This document shows, in pieces, positions 34,115 to 45,699 of a stretch of 64,000 bases of DNA. The first letter of the stretch is position 1, and each line of letters opens with the position of its first letter. The notes beneath the pieces were generated by a model. It saw only the letters and a program-made list of their open reading frames with translations. It made no database searches and was not told where the DNA came from. The position numbers and the translations under genes are program-made. The DNA is from Corinectria fuckeliana (lineage: Eukaryota; Ascomycota; Sordariomycetes; Hypocreales; Nectriaceae), in assembly GCA_019137255.1 (NCBI GenBank), contig WPDH01000220.1, positions 165,195-229,194 of the forward strand, in the 5' to 3' direction.

Positions 34115-35402
34115 GATGGTGGTGTTGAAGGATGAAGACCACGGATTAGATGAGGATGCGAGAGGGCTGACAACAGAGAACACCTGGCAAGATATGATAT
34201 GTCAATGAGTTGTGTTGTGCTGTGCTGTGCTGTGTTAGTTTGGGTTGAGGGAGAGAAGAGCCAAGTTTGGACAATGACGGAGTCGTCAATTGTAGTTCTC
34301 CGCCGCCGCGAGTTCCTGGGAGGTCAACGAGTGTCCTGGGGGCTACGCCTGACTATTCTAGGAATCATTGCTTAGTTCTAAGAATCATAGAGACAGTATT
34401 CCGGGGATTGTAGCGGCATAGACTATCCTTTATAAGTTGTGGATAGCTTACATACGAGGATACTTCGCATGGCATTCACATGGTCCGTACCGGTGACTTG
34501 TATACGTGAGATACCCAAGTCCCCTCGAGGCGAACAAATAGCAAACATCCAGCATCTCCAGCGATGGGCCGACTGTGACGTCGCGGTCACCCCAGATGGC
34601 GCCTTAAACACCCAACTTCCCCAGCTTTCAGACGACTCTCTCATGTCTCCGCACTCCTCGTCTTTAGAAAGTGGTGTTCCTGCCGCGGCTGCACTTGTGG
34701 CCGTCCTGTGTTCGACAGGCACCTGCCGAAACACAAAGAAGGTGGGTGGCATGACAGGAACAAGAACAAGAACAAGACTCATCCGTCAGATCTACTGTGG
34801 GTCTTGTCAGCTCTACCGCGGGAAGGAAGGCCCGTGACAAGCCCGTGACAAAACTCGTGCGTCCTGTGGACCCACGCCATCAGCCAACCCTTACCCATCG
34901 CCTTTCCGTCAGCCAGGGATTGAAATCTCGAGAATCTCGCAAAAAGTAAAGCTCTTAAATGGATCTGTCTCTGTGTCCCGGAAGCCCTTCCCGCTACCCG
35001 ACGGGGCCCTATGCGTCATCCTTGCTGGCGCTATGTATGCCATATCGAATAGGTTGCGTAGGTGCATATGTAAACTTATATATCCACACGGCTCCCCGGA
35101 AGCTCCCGCCCGATTCGACTCACTATACCATCCATCGTGCTGTTGAGTTGCCAGACTAGATCTCTCGCAGCCGTTTCAAGGTCATCAAGGCTGCATTATC
35201 ATTACAATGGCATCCAAGACACATAAGGTAAGGCAAATACATGCAATTCAGTTTATACGAGTTTGTTTATCCTATAGCTCAATTGATTCGTCATTGATAA
35301 CTCGAAAACCCCAGTACCTAACCTGAACCCTTGTCTATCATTACTTGTGTGTATTAAAACCGTTTCCTTCTTGACTTGCTTGTCCCTTGGGCCGTAGCCA
35401 AC
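34115..35402. other. Intergenic region
   Basis: This holds the upstream side of the small Cys-containing gene, including three tandem TGTGC units at 34,216-34,230, and the 3' side of pyruvate kinase. A 132-codon plus-strand frame at 34,439 has no family features and is not called. Confidence 0.45.
34216..34230. repeat. Pentanucleotide microsatellite (TGTGC)x3
   Basis: Three perfect copies are flanked by near-copies (TGTGT), about 100 bp upstream of a minus-strand start codon. Confidence 0.85.
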
Positions 35403-37104
35403 TTACAACTGCCCAATACCCAAGTGCTCGGGGTCAGCCTTGACAATACGAAGGGTGTTGGTGTTGCCCATGCCACCCTTCCACCCCTGCACGACGACGA
35501 CGGTGTCACCAGCGGTGAGCACGTTGAGGCGCAGAGCGTTGTTGACCGCCCACTTGATGCGCTTATCCACGTCTTCCTGCCAGTTGACCTCGTTGAAGTC
35601 GGGCTTGGCCTCAGGAAACTCGAAGGGGTACACACCACGGTACAAGTGACCAAATCGAGACGTTGTGGCGTTTCGCGTCACCATGAAGATGGGGCACACG
35701 GGTCGGTACTTGGACAGCATGCGAGCCGACTCGCCCGACGTCGACAGGACGATGATACCACCGGCACCAAGATCGAGCGAGGCACGCACCGCAGCCATGG
35801 CGCACGACTCGACGGTGCTGACAGGGCGCTTGGCCAGTGTGCACAACTCCTCGAAGTGGGAGACGTAGGGAATGGTATTCTCGGCCTTGAGGCACGCCTC
35901 GTGCATCTCGTGAACAGCCTCGGCGGGGTAGCTACCCTTGGCCGTCTCGCCCGAAAGCATGACACAGTCGGCACCATCGGTGATGGCGTTGCCGACGTCG
36001 CTAATCTCGGCACGGGTGGGACGGGGGTTCTTGATCATCGACTCGAGCATCTGCGTGGCGCAAATGACGGGCTTGCCGGCCACGTTGCACATGGCGATGA
36101 GCTTCTTCTGGGCAACGAACACCTCGGCGGCGGGAATCTCGATACCGAGATCACCACGAGCCACCATGACACCGTCGGTCTCCTCAAGAATCTCTTTAAA
36201 GTTGTTAAGACCTTGGCGGTTCTCAATTTTGGCAATGATCTGGATCTGCTTGCCCTCGTCACCGAGAACTTCACGGATGTCTCGGATGTCTTGGGCTCGG
36301 CGAATGAAAGAGGCGAAGACCATGTCCACGTTGTTCTTGACACCGAACCTGAGATCGGCCTTGTCCTTCTCGGACAGGGCGGGGAGATCAACATCGGTGT
36401 TGGGCAGGTTGACGCCCTTCTTGGAGGAGATGTTGCCGTTGTTTCGGGCCTGGACCTCGATAGTCTGCTCGTCCTTGATGCTGAGGACGTCAAAAGCAAG
36501 GACACCGTCGTCAACGTAGATGATGCGACCGGGCTGGATGACCTTGGTAATGTTCTTGTAATCGACATACCTGTGGTGGGGGAGTTGTGGGTTAGCGAGG
36601 AGGGGTTAATCGGAGGGGTGCGTGGGTGTGCGGGGTGGGCGCAACTAACATGTTCTTGGTGTCACACGAGGTAGCGTAGGCCTCGTCGGTGGTAATGTTC
36701 ATGATGGTACCAGCGGCGATGGGAATATCCTCATCATTGGCGGTGTTTCCGGTTCGGATCTCGGGGCCCTTTGTATCGAGAGCAATGGCAACATGGCGAC
36801 CGGGCTGGACTTTGACGGCGGCGCGGGCGTTATCAATGACGGACTTGTGGTACTCGTATGAGCCGTGGGAGAAGTTCATGCGGACGACGTTGAGTCCGGC
36901 ATCACGCAGACGGTTGATGGCCTCGACCGAATTGGTCTTGGGGCCGATGGTGCAGATGATGGAGGAGCGGCGGTAGTTGCGCGAGGGTCGGTAGGCGGTG
37001 TCGAGGGAGGCAAGCCACGAGATCTTACCGCCGAACTCGAGGTGGTCTTGGGTGGTGGCGGTCATGATGCTCTGGCCGCGCTTGTGAGAAGAAGGTCTAG
37101 CCAT
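35403..37104 (-). CDS. Pyruvate kinase
   Basis: The model is complement(35403..36570, 36650..37104), 540 residues, close to the roughly 525-530 of other fungi, with a slightly longer N-terminus. The 79-bp intron joins CDTKNM to YVDYKNITKV. Clear family marks are SIICTIGPKTNS, VRMNFSHGSYEYH (near residue 72), DTKGPEIRTG, the active-site signature IIAKIENRQGL (near 266), MVARGDLGIEIP, CATQMLESM and LSGETAKG. It catalyses the last glycolytic step, phosphoenolpyruvate plus ADP to pyruvate plus ATP, in the cytosol. Codon use is strongly biased to C-ending codons (GCC, AAG, GTC), as expected of a highly expressed gene. The start lies in a good context (TCACCATGG). Confidence 0.97.
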
Positions 37105-37245
37105 GGTGAGCGAGTGATTAGTATGGAAAACTTGGGCGGGAAGATTTCAAATGATTGGAGGGGTTATCAGCAGAGGAGCTGAGGATGGGAGGATAGAAGG
37201 ACGGGAATTCGGAGAGGGAAGAGGGAAATGCAATTGATATATATT
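37105..37245 (-). promoter_or_regulatory. Core promoter and leader of pyruvate kinase
   Basis: Read on the minus strand, a TATA-like element (AATATATATCAA, about 37,231-37,242) lies about 130 bp before the start codon. The stretch between is pyrimidine-rich, with CCCTCTTCCCTCTCC and similar runs. Such CT-rich leaders after a TATA box are common in strongly expressed filamentous-fungal glycolytic genes. The precise transcription start is not visible. Confidence 0.5.
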
Positions 37246-38317
37246 GGGTGGTAGCTGCTGGGAGCCGGGCAGTGGTCAGATGTAATGCTCGAGCGAGGGA
37301 CGCAGAAGCAATGCAAGAACGGGGGGCACCAGCCCCTACATGGGGGGGACCATGGGGCGGCATGATGAGGCGCCCAGGATGTGATGTGATGTGACGTGGT
37401 GGGATGAGATGCGGTGGGTAAAATTTTTTGGGGGTGCGGTGGGTAGGGAGGAGCAGAGCGAGCTGTTTGGGCGCAAGAAGTGAACGACGAGATGATGACA
37501 AGACGACAGCCAGAAACAGGTAGTAGCTGACGGCGTCGCTGGCAAACAGCCAGACAAGAACAAAGACCGACGATCATCAGCACCCAGAGGGTAAAGCCAG
37601 TGACACCGGAGAATGAAGCCCAAAACCAGGGCTTTCACCAGGGCCAGGACCATGGCCAAAGCCAGACAGCTGGGTCCATCGCTCGCGGCGCCGAAGACAC
37701 GCCATATCTGAGTCGATGCAGGGCACAGGCAACTTACAGGTGTCTGTTTCGTTGTACGAGTGGTGTACCGTACGATGTAAGAAAAGGTGGACGAAGTGGT
37801 CAGAGGCAGGCGGAACGTGCACTCCCTGGAGCAAAGGTGAGGCAACAGCGGACGGCGAATCTGACAATAACAACGACGATCAGGAGTCAAATCAAGAAGT
37901 GGCGCGAGGCAGGAGAAAGGACGGATGTAGGGAGATAGGCGAGTACTCACTATCTAGTAGGTAGGCGGAGGTAAATGCGGAGGAGAGTTTGGGAGATTAG
38001 GAGAAGAAGAGGAAAATGTGGTGGTGGTTGTGGTGGTGATGGGCAAGATAAAAAAGCCAAGCAAAAGGCAGCCTCCCTCGCACCTCCCCTCACCTCCCCT
38101 CACCTCGCCTCGCTTTTTCACAGACTACGCGGCTACGTACCTACTTTGGATGGGGAAGGAGCCAAAGTAGCGGCTACCAGCCCGCCTTGCCAGCACAAAA
38201 GTATCTCCGACAGGACAAACGAAGCGGATGTGGATGGGGCCTTGGTCAGGAGGCACGCAGCTGTAGCACAGACGGATATTTGCCTCTCCTCCCTGTTTAC
38301 GGAGGACGCTATCGTGC

Positions 38318-38363
38318 ACTACCTCCTACCTACTACCTACTACCAGTACTACCTACTATCTAC
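38318..38363. repeat. Imperfect CTAC/TACC tandem tract
   Basis: A run of CTACCTACTACC-type units on the plus strand lies in the noncoding interval upstream of pyruvate kinase. Confidence 0.75.
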
Positions 38364-39820
38364 GTATGGAGTTTGCTCCATTCTTCCTACTCGGGCCGTC
38401 AGGACTCTAGATGCAGTAGAAGGAACCCGCCGACCGTGGTACCGACAGAGCGAGTCTTTGATGAGATAGCCAGTCTCTTTTACGGTGTCAGTCTCCGCTC
38501 TTCCATGCCAGTTGATGCCCTCAGACTCTTTCATGCAGCCAGCCAGGCAGCCAGCCTTGTGTCGAAGAGTACTTTGCGCATGCATTTTCTCCTCTCATTT
38601 TTCTTCTCCCTCCCCAGGCTAAGCTAAGCGCCATGTTTATCATGGCGCCTCAAACTACTTTACATCTACCTCTAGCACTCATGTTCGTAGCAGTACATAG
38701 TCAAATAGTATAATAAGTAGGTAATGAATGGAGGGGTCAAGGAAGTGCCAGCTAGCTAAAAGCTACAGTACGACGTGTAGTCTGTAATCCGTGAAGCTGT
38801 CCCCTCCTTACCCAGCTCTTCCCCCACCCCCCACTATGGCTGCGACTGGTGCAGCATTAGCCCGTAGCAACCGAGTGAAATGTGCCCGCCCTTGCACTGG
38901 TTGACTGGTTGACTAGGCCGCTGGGCTATTTTTCCCGCTGTGAGTTGCCGCCACTTGGGCGCGGAATGCCCCAATGAATGCAGCCGCCCCAGTGCTCCTG
39001 CCGCTACTGCACCAGCCGCCAGTAGCTGCATCTTCTCTCTTCTACCGACGAACCGCTGTGCAGGCCCAGCAGTTTTTCTTCTTCCTCACCCAATGTGTGT
39101 GCGGGGATGCCGAATCGACGTCAATGCCAGGATATCCACAACCACGGAGAATGCACACCATTCATTGCCCAACGGGCCAACACTGCCCGCCAATGTCCAC
39201 CGCCTCGTGTTTCGATGACAAGTCCACGTTGGCCGCCATCACTGGCTCTTATTTCTTATCTCTTGTCTATTATGTCTTGTCTTGCCGTACACGTACCGTA
39301 CACCGTGCTGTACTAGCCGCTCGGGTTCCTTGCTTCGCAAGCTTCCTTAGGTTGACGACTTACTGATTAACCACTATGTAGTAGCCATTGGGAACTACGA
39401 CTGGTAACAGGACGCAATACACAGCCGCGTTTGATCAAAGCCTGGCCTGGCATGCATCTTTCTGCCCGCCCGCCTCAGTCGGCCCAAGGACCGATTGGGG
39501 CGGATCCAATCGTCCCCCTAGACGCGTATCGTGCCGTTGAGTAGCAAACATGGTTGGGGGTTTGCTTGACAGTCGATTAGAGGTAAGGGGAGGATTGATG
39601 CCGCATTTCGCAACGCCATTAGCGTGTTTATCTGGGGTTGTTTTTGCTCTCCTTGAGGTAGGGGTACATGCAGTACATGATATAGAACACGCTCGTGTTA
39701 TACAGGTAACATGGTGACGAGAAGAATCTGAAAAACAGATTTCATTTGGCTTTCTCCTTTATCGGCAAACATGATAGTGGGCGACTAAAAATCCTCTCTC
39801 CTTCCTGTTGCTTGCTCTGT

Positions 39821-39838
39821 CTCTCTCTCTCTCTCTCT
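39821..39838. repeat. (CT)9 dinucleotide microsatellite
   Basis: Nine perfect CT units are flanked by further pyrimidine-rich sequence. No gene is associated. Confidence 0.9.
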
Positions 39839-41056
39839 GTCTGCTACCTGATACCGGCCCGAAAGACCACAGATTACACCGAGTCAAGGACATTTATTCC
39901 CCGCAAATGGCGAGACCGCAGCTCCAGAAAGGGACCCCTGAACACCTCTCACTCACATCCACTGGCCACAAAGATTGGCGTGGTGGCTGACTTTTCTGCT
40001 GACCGACATCCATCAACAGCAAAAAAACCACTACCTGCGAATTGTCGACCCCTCACCTAGGTAGGACCAGCATGAAGACAGGGACAAATACAGCTCACCG
40101 TACTCATTGGGTAACGGCATTCTACCCGACATAACTAAATATATCGATAACATGATCCGTTGGGGTAACATTTACTGTAGGATAAATGGGGGGACACCAA
40201 GCCGTGAGGCATTTTGCCCTTTTATTCGCCTTGTCTGGACAAGGCTCGGCGCTTTACCCGTCCGTTGTCCAACCTTTTTTTTTGCGCCTGTTTCCTGTGT
40301 CTGTTCTGGCCATGATTATCCCTCAACCATTTTTTTCCTGCACATCTCCCAATGTGGGATGTCACCCAGTCGAGTCACTTAATAAGTTAGGGTGAGGGTC
40401 TAGCTAGAAGGGCTTAACCCAGGCGTTGCCTTAACCGTGCCTAAAGATACTTGCAAACCCAATTTTAACACGAGAAGATGGATGGATGCGACATTGAACT
40501 TGTCCTACATAACAGCGCCGCGCGGTCCCACTTGACCTTCCCATCCTGCTTGTCTGCTGCTTTGGCCTACTCTCGGGTCAATGTCGGTCCCTCGCGTAGA
40601 TAGCTTCCAACATTGAGTTCTCTGATCACCTGTCCCAGCCACGGTGCAACTCGTTATGTTAGATAATAGGCAATAAACACTGCACTACTGATCAAACCGA
40701 TTTTTTTTTTAGGTCCAGTGGCCCAACTGGTTTATCCGATACGTTATCACTGGGGCGGTCTCGCGGATTCGCTACGCGACACGTGAGCTGGCACTGGGTC
40801 AGTCACCCACCCAGTTAGCAGCCCGGAGCTTCGGCGTCGGCAAGCCGGGACCCACATTTTGGCTTCCCAAGTCCCGCTTCTCAAACGGCGGATCATGGTC
40901 GCATGATGAACGGCTCCAACCTCTCCATCCAGCCTCAACCTCCATCTCCACTACCAAAGACAACTCCATCGGAAAGCGCCCTGTCCATACCACTCTTGCC
41001 GGCCAAGACGAATCCCCTCAAACCAACCGCACTATCTTGCATCAGAAGCAGCCATC

Positions 41057-41671
41057 ATGGTGGTACGTCGTTCCCTTTCACTCTAGCGCCTACCGCCTTC
41101 CCGAGCTCCGCTCTCCTCGTCGAGCTCGCCGTCTGGCAACAGCCCGTCTAAGACTCTTTTGCAGCTCCTCGACCTACTGACACTGGGGCTGTGGTCAAAG
41201 GTTGGACGGTTGACACACTACGCCTTCGATGCCGTTCTCAGTGAGTCCGCCCCTCCTGCGCTTCCACCGTCCTCTCCGTCCCGGCCCGGCCCGCTCCAAG
41301 TTCCGATCCATATCGTGAACCCCCCGATCGGATCTTCGTTGCCAACGTCCCCGCTCTCCGCCTTTACCATGACAACCTCTAACTGGCTGTAGTCTCGGCC
41401 TTCCTTGCCGGAATGAAGCGATCAACTGGCTTGACGTGAGTACCCCAGCGCGGTTGCCTCTGCTGCTTTCCCTCGATCCCTCACCGCTAGGCACATCTGA
41501 CTCGAACCCGTTTTGGGACCTCCCAGACCTAGCCTCAAGACGGACTCGGTTGCCGGCGAAAGCAAGGAACTCAAAGGGTGGATTAACAAGTATCTCGGCG
41601 TTGGCGAATGGGTCATGGACCAGTCCGTTGCGATTGCCGGCTCCAGCGGCTTCTTCGAGCGCACCCGATGA
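41057..41671 (+). CDS. DUF1748-family small protein, four exons
   Basis: The model is join(41057..41062, 41165..41240, 41393..41435, 41527..41671), 89 residues. The first coding exon is only ATGGTG, followed by a GTACGT donor; the next starts after TTTTGCAG. The joined protein reads MVLLDLLTLGLWSKVGRL, then HYAFDAVLISAFLAGMKRST, then a tail with YLGVGEWVMDQSVAIAGS and FFERTR. This is the fungal DUF1748 family, conserved in length and in the HYAFDAVLxSAFLAGxKRSTG core. Its function is unknown to me. The central segment is hydrophobic enough to contact a membrane. More than half of the gene is intron. The frame closes at TGA without strain at any of the three junctions. Confidence 0.85.
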
Positions 41672-42294
41672 GTTGTTCCTCCACAGCTCACAACGACATG
41701 ACATGGCACGACGCTACTCAATACGGCCAGCTGCGATAGCTAGGTCGCGACTTTGGAACAGAAGGGATGGAAGGATGGAGAATACCCATCGCTCAATACG
41801 TTTTTTATGGCTCGCTTTGATGAAGGTTATGAATTCGTGATAAGGGTTGCAAGGAACTATTATATACGCGTCTCGAGCTGGACACATGCGCACATGTCTG
41901 CCATCATCGGGCAGATGGTTGCAAGCAGGATATAGGTGGGCTGGCAACCGCCAGCCTGCAGTTCCTACACGAGGCGCCTTTTCTTGACAGTGGCGTTACG
42001 GTGCAGGGCTACCTAGGCACATGAATCTTGGATCATCACAAAGGAAAGACAAATGATCAGCCTCTACGCTTCTTGAGACAGGTGACATGGACCAAGATAA
42101 ACCTCGAAGTGAGATAGGACTACTACTGTACTCTTTGGTAGCACCTTGAATGTATTTGCAATCAGCACTTTCATCTATGTGTATGTAATGCTTGCCGGTT
42201 CCTATCGTTCAAACAAGAGTCTAATGACCCGGGTATATTCAAACTCCTTTCACATCGACCCGCTGTCTCGGTGGTGAAGATTCCGCCAGCTATA
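41672..42294. other. Convergent intergenic region
   Basis: This is the 3' side of the DUF1748 gene (+) and of the coiled-coil gene (-). No further gene is supported. Confidence 0.5.
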
Positions 42295-44187
42295 CTAAAC
42301 TAAATGGCTTCTATGCTCCGCAAGAAACTCGGGTGGTACGTCGTTGTGCTCGCCTGTTCCCTGGCTATGTACGGGACTGGATGGCTCGTCGTGGTCATGT
42401 ACCTCGAACCTAGAGACTAAGAGGTCGGGAGGGACCTCATTATCGCTTTCGTCGTTATGACGCTCATGCTCATGATTTGGTGTCTCAGACTCGCCCTTTT
42501 GCGCGATCGTGTGCGAGGATTCCGCCAAAAGTTGAGGCCCATCTTCAGGAGCACCAAATGTACTCTTGAGGAGGCCTTGAGCCTCCACAAATGCCTCCAG
42601 CTCGGCGCTGATGGCACATATGAGGAGGTTCCAATGCTTTTCCTCAGCCAGCTGTAGCCTCTGCTCCAGCTCTTCCACGACCGAGTCCATCCTCGCAAGC
42701 TGGCCATCAATCGTTTCCTGGGATGGGATGGTCTCATCCACGTTCTTGTCGTGTTGTCCGCTCTTGATTAGTTCACGAAGGGTGGACTCAAAGTCTGCCA
42801 CATATCTCGTCGCCTCCGACCATATTCTAGCGCCTTCGTCAAGAGCCTCTCTATCGTCTAAGATTTGAGCCTTGCGGCGTTCGAGAATCGCTATTTCCCC
42901 TTCCCACCAGGTCCTTGCCATTTCCGCCGTGCGTCGTTCTGGTCTGAGTCGCAAAAAGTCCAGGCCACCGGGCAACTCGATGTCACCTCCAGATTCCAAG
43001 ATGGCACTTTGCTTTATGACTTCGGGGTCTAGGGGTGTGATAGGCGGCCGTCGCATTAGTTCACGAACCTCGGCGTCGATGTCTCTACCGGCAGCTCTGT
43101 ATCCGCTCAGCCCGGATTCACGTTGGTTTTTGACGTCTTCCATCTTGTCCCGTAGCCATCGTCGGCGATTGCGCATTCCAACTAGCTTCTCTTCCATGAG
43201 TCGTATTTCTCGATCTAGAGATCTTTGCTCAGCACCAAGCTCTCGTAGCTCTTGACCCAGGGGCTCTTGTTCATCCTCTTCCAATGCATGGAGTTCGGCA
43301 TAGATGCTGTCCCTCCTCGCACTCATCTTATCGAGATATCCCAAGGCCTCTTTCCTTTGGGATAGGGCGGCATCTAAGTGAGCATCTTCCTCTGCCTTGA
43401 GCTCTGCGAGGGCAGCCATGGATCGGCGCAGGCCGGCACGAGCTGACTGGAGACCCAGAGGTTTCCTAGACGCAGGCTGTCGCACCGGGATCACACTGCC
43501 GTCAGGAGTAGATCGTGGCGGGATATACAGGGAGCTGGCCATGCGAGACTTGGAGGTGGCGGCTGAATAAAAGGTACTCTCGCCCGCATCACTCTCTATC
43601 TCGAGGTCTCTGTCAGAGATACTGTCCCCGTTGCCTGCAAGCAGCCCCGACGCCTGCAAATCCAGAAGCTGCTGTATGTCTCGCTCTAGGGCCCTTTCCC
43701 GACGATGAAGGCTCCGCCATACAGAGTCTGGGCGATAGGAACCTTCGTGTGGTTTCTGATGGAGGAAAGTGCTTTCAAGGCCTAGGCGACTTGCTGCGAG
43801 CAGCCCGTTTCCCGTAAAGGTCTCGGCGTAGTTAGACGGCAGTGAATGGTCGGAGGTTTGTTTGCTCATCAAGGTAGATGATGCGATTGGGGGCGGCGGG
43901 CGCGAGAATATCGGCTTCGGCCGGCTCCTGGATGGAGAACCTGCATCGCTCATCTTGCTGTCCCAAGACGCTGGCGACGAGGGAAGCTGTACAGGAGCAG
44001 CCTGGGTTGCTGGCTTTCTGAGTCTTGGACGAGAAGGCTCCAAGTCGGCCACGGTTTCATCCGAGCGAGGTTCGAGCTCGTCGAGGGGGTATTCGCTGGG
44101 TGGTCGGATCAAGGGGCTATATAGTGGAAGGATCGAGGTTCGGTTTCGGGAGCTTGATATACGGTCCATGAGAGACTGCGACGTCAT
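42295..44187 (-). CDS. Coiled-coil protein, Atg28-like candidate
   Basis: A single frame encodes 630 residues. The N-terminal 150 residues are Ser/Pro-rich and probably disordered. A short conserved-looking block follows (near VWRSLHRRERALERDIQQLL), then SKSRMASSLYIPPRSTPDG. Long alpha-helical, Glu/Arg/Leu-rich stretches typical of coiled coils occupy about residues 245-360 and 425-540. The C-terminus is acidic, with repeated PPEFL/PPDLL-type motifs. The overall layout resembles proteins annotated in Sordariomycetes as autophagy-related Atg28, a coiled-coil factor first found in selective autophagy of yeasts; this identification comes from memory and is moderate. Cytoskeletal or spindle-pole scaffolding proteins look similar. 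There are no membrane helices or enzyme motifs. It is the last gene before the AT-rich block. Confidence 0.6.
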   Translation of the reverse strand: MTSQSLMDRISSSRNRTSILPLYSPLIRPPSEYPLDELEPRSDETVADLEPSRPRLRKPATQAAPVQLPSSPASWDSKMSDAGSPSRSRPKPIFSRPPPPIASSTLMSKQTSDHSLPSNYAETFTGNGLLAASRLGLESTFLHQKPHEGSYRPDSVWRSLHRRERALERDIQQLLDLQASGLLAGNGDSISDRDLEIESDAGESTFYSAATSKSRMASSLYIPPRSTPDGSVIPVRQPASRKPLGLQSARAGLRRSMAALAELKAEEDAHLDAALSQRKEALGYLDKMSARRDSIYAELHALEEDEQEPLGQELRELGAEQRSLDREIRLMEEKLVGMRNRRRWLRDKMEDVKNQRESGLSGYRAAGRDIDAEVRELMRRPPITPLDPEVIKQSAILESGGDIELPGGLDFLRLRPERRTAEMARTWWEGEIAILERRKAQILDDREALDEGARIWSEATRYVADFESTLRELIKSGQHDKNVDETIPSQETIDGQLARMDSVVEELEQRLQLAEEKHWNLLICAISAELEAFVEAQGLLKSTFGAPEDGPQLLAESSHTIAQKGESETPNHEHERHNDESDNEVPPDLLVSRFEVHDHDEPSSPVHSQGTGEHNDVPPEFLAEHRSHLV

Positions 44188-44660
44188 GGCTAATAGTGTG
44201 GGGTGGAGCTGGCGAGAGCTCTAGTTCCAAGGCAGTGACCTAGAAGATGCGATCTGGGAGGCTGACTACATCCCTAGCTACCGAGGGAAATGAGTAGAGA
44301 GAGGTTTTTGTCAATGCTGATGGAAGTGGTTGCTGGAGTGAGGCTGCAATCTTAAAAGTCAGCGACAAGGAGAGACGGAGAGATAGAGAACAAGAGATCA
44401 CGTTGTATGTTTTGGCATGTGCCTGGAGAGCGTGCAGCGTTTGCGCCGTCATTTCCCGTTTTAGCTTCGGCAGCATGATGAAATTCCACGGGCAACTTGC
44501 AGTTATTATAGTGGGGCTCTACCCGTAGCACTTAACATCACCTACTGTTGGTGGTAGGACCACTAGTCAGGCCCGCTATCGGGCACCGTCCACATTTCTG
44601 CCTTAGATGCTAGGCATCTAGCGACAACAGCGATCCCCTTAGGGACTTACTATTCCGCCT
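44188..44660. other. Edge of the gene-rich region
   Basis: This holds the 5' side of the coiled-coil gene. The last 100 bases carry two short palindromes: GCCCG-CTAT-CGGGC (44,571-44,584) and TAGATGC-TAG-GCATCTA (44,604-44,620). Base composition then changes abruptly to extreme AT richness. Confidence 0.55.
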
Positions 44661-45699
44661 CTTTTCCTAGCTTAGTATAGTTATATAATACATATAGTCA
44701 TATTAATAGTTATAAGCCTAGTAGTAACTTTTTAAGTGAATTCTAGCCTTTAGTATTAATCTAGTATTATCTTTAATATTAGGAAAAAACCTATAAGTAA
44801 CTAATTCCTCCCCTAGTTAAGTAATTACCTTTAAGGCTTATAAATTCTAATTTAAGTAATTTATATAATCTAAAGTAATTTACCTACTAAGTACTTAGTA
44901 TACCTTTAGCTACTAATATAATAGATATAAATAATATAAAAGTGTTTTTAGACTTTCTTCTTAAGTTAAAAAAGGCTAAGAACTAAACCTTATAGCTAGA
45001 GTGTATTTATACTTTAGCTATAATATATAAAATCTAGAAATATATTAGCTTAGAGACTATATTAGGTATTAATAATCTAGTATTAGACCTTATACTAGTT
45101 ATTAATAAGAGAGACTTCTTTTTAAAGCCTAAAAGACTAGATTTTTTAGGTATTAATAATAGTAAGAAAAAAGCTCTTACTATATAGATTTATTAGCTTA
45201 ACCTTAAAGATTAGTAGTAAAACTATAATATTAAGTAAGCTAATAATAATAAGCTATTTATACTTTAGTAAGTAAGATAAGATAAGAGCTTATAAAATAA
45301 GACTCTTAAGAAGAAAAAGCTAAATAAGCTTAAGATATTTATCTTAAAAACCCTCTTAGGTAGTTATATTATATATATTAGGAAAATATAAGATCTTAAA
45401 GAGATTATTAGCTATCTTAAGCTTTTTATTAATCCTAAAAAAGAGAATAATATTTATAAAGTTAAGATAAAGTTTTAAGCCTTAATAACTAAGAAAGAGT
45501 TAAAAGATTAAAAAGCTTAAGCTAACTAGTTTAAAAAGGCCTAAGAGAATTATATTATATATAAGATAATTACTATTAATAAGAAAAGAGCTAAAAGAGA
45601 GTTCCTAAAGGTAATAAAGCCCTAGTAAGAGTTTTATTACACTTAGGATAAGCTTATTATAAGACAGAAAAGTAAGAGTAAAAGGGTAAATAATCTACT

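Larger units (their letters stand above)
37246..41056. other. Long intergenic region with simple repeats
   Basis: About 3.8 kb lies between pyruvate kinase (-) and the DUF1748 gene (+). I see no gene with family features. It contains a TACC/CTAC-rich tract (38,318-38,363), a CT microsatellite (39,821-39,838) and scattered CCTCCC and CACCTC runs near 38,080. Short frames on both strands look random. It may contain distant regulatory sequence or an unrecognised non-coding RNA. Confidence 0.45.

Noticed and set aside
35376..36674. 432-codon open frame on the plus strand
   Set aside because: It is antisense to pyruvate kinase and arises from the strong codon bias of that gene; it has no family features.
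37336..37950. 204-codon minus-strand frame upstream of pyruvate kinase
   Set aside because: It is Ser/His/Pro/Cys-rich without a domain, lies in promoter-like pyrimidine-rich sequence, and has no splice link to the kinase.
1..44660. Secondary-metabolite gene cluster
   Set aside because: There are two MFS transporters, an ABC transporter, a bZIP and a decayed zinc-cluster regulator, but no backbone enzyme (PKS, NRPS, terpene cyclase) or tailoring set among them.
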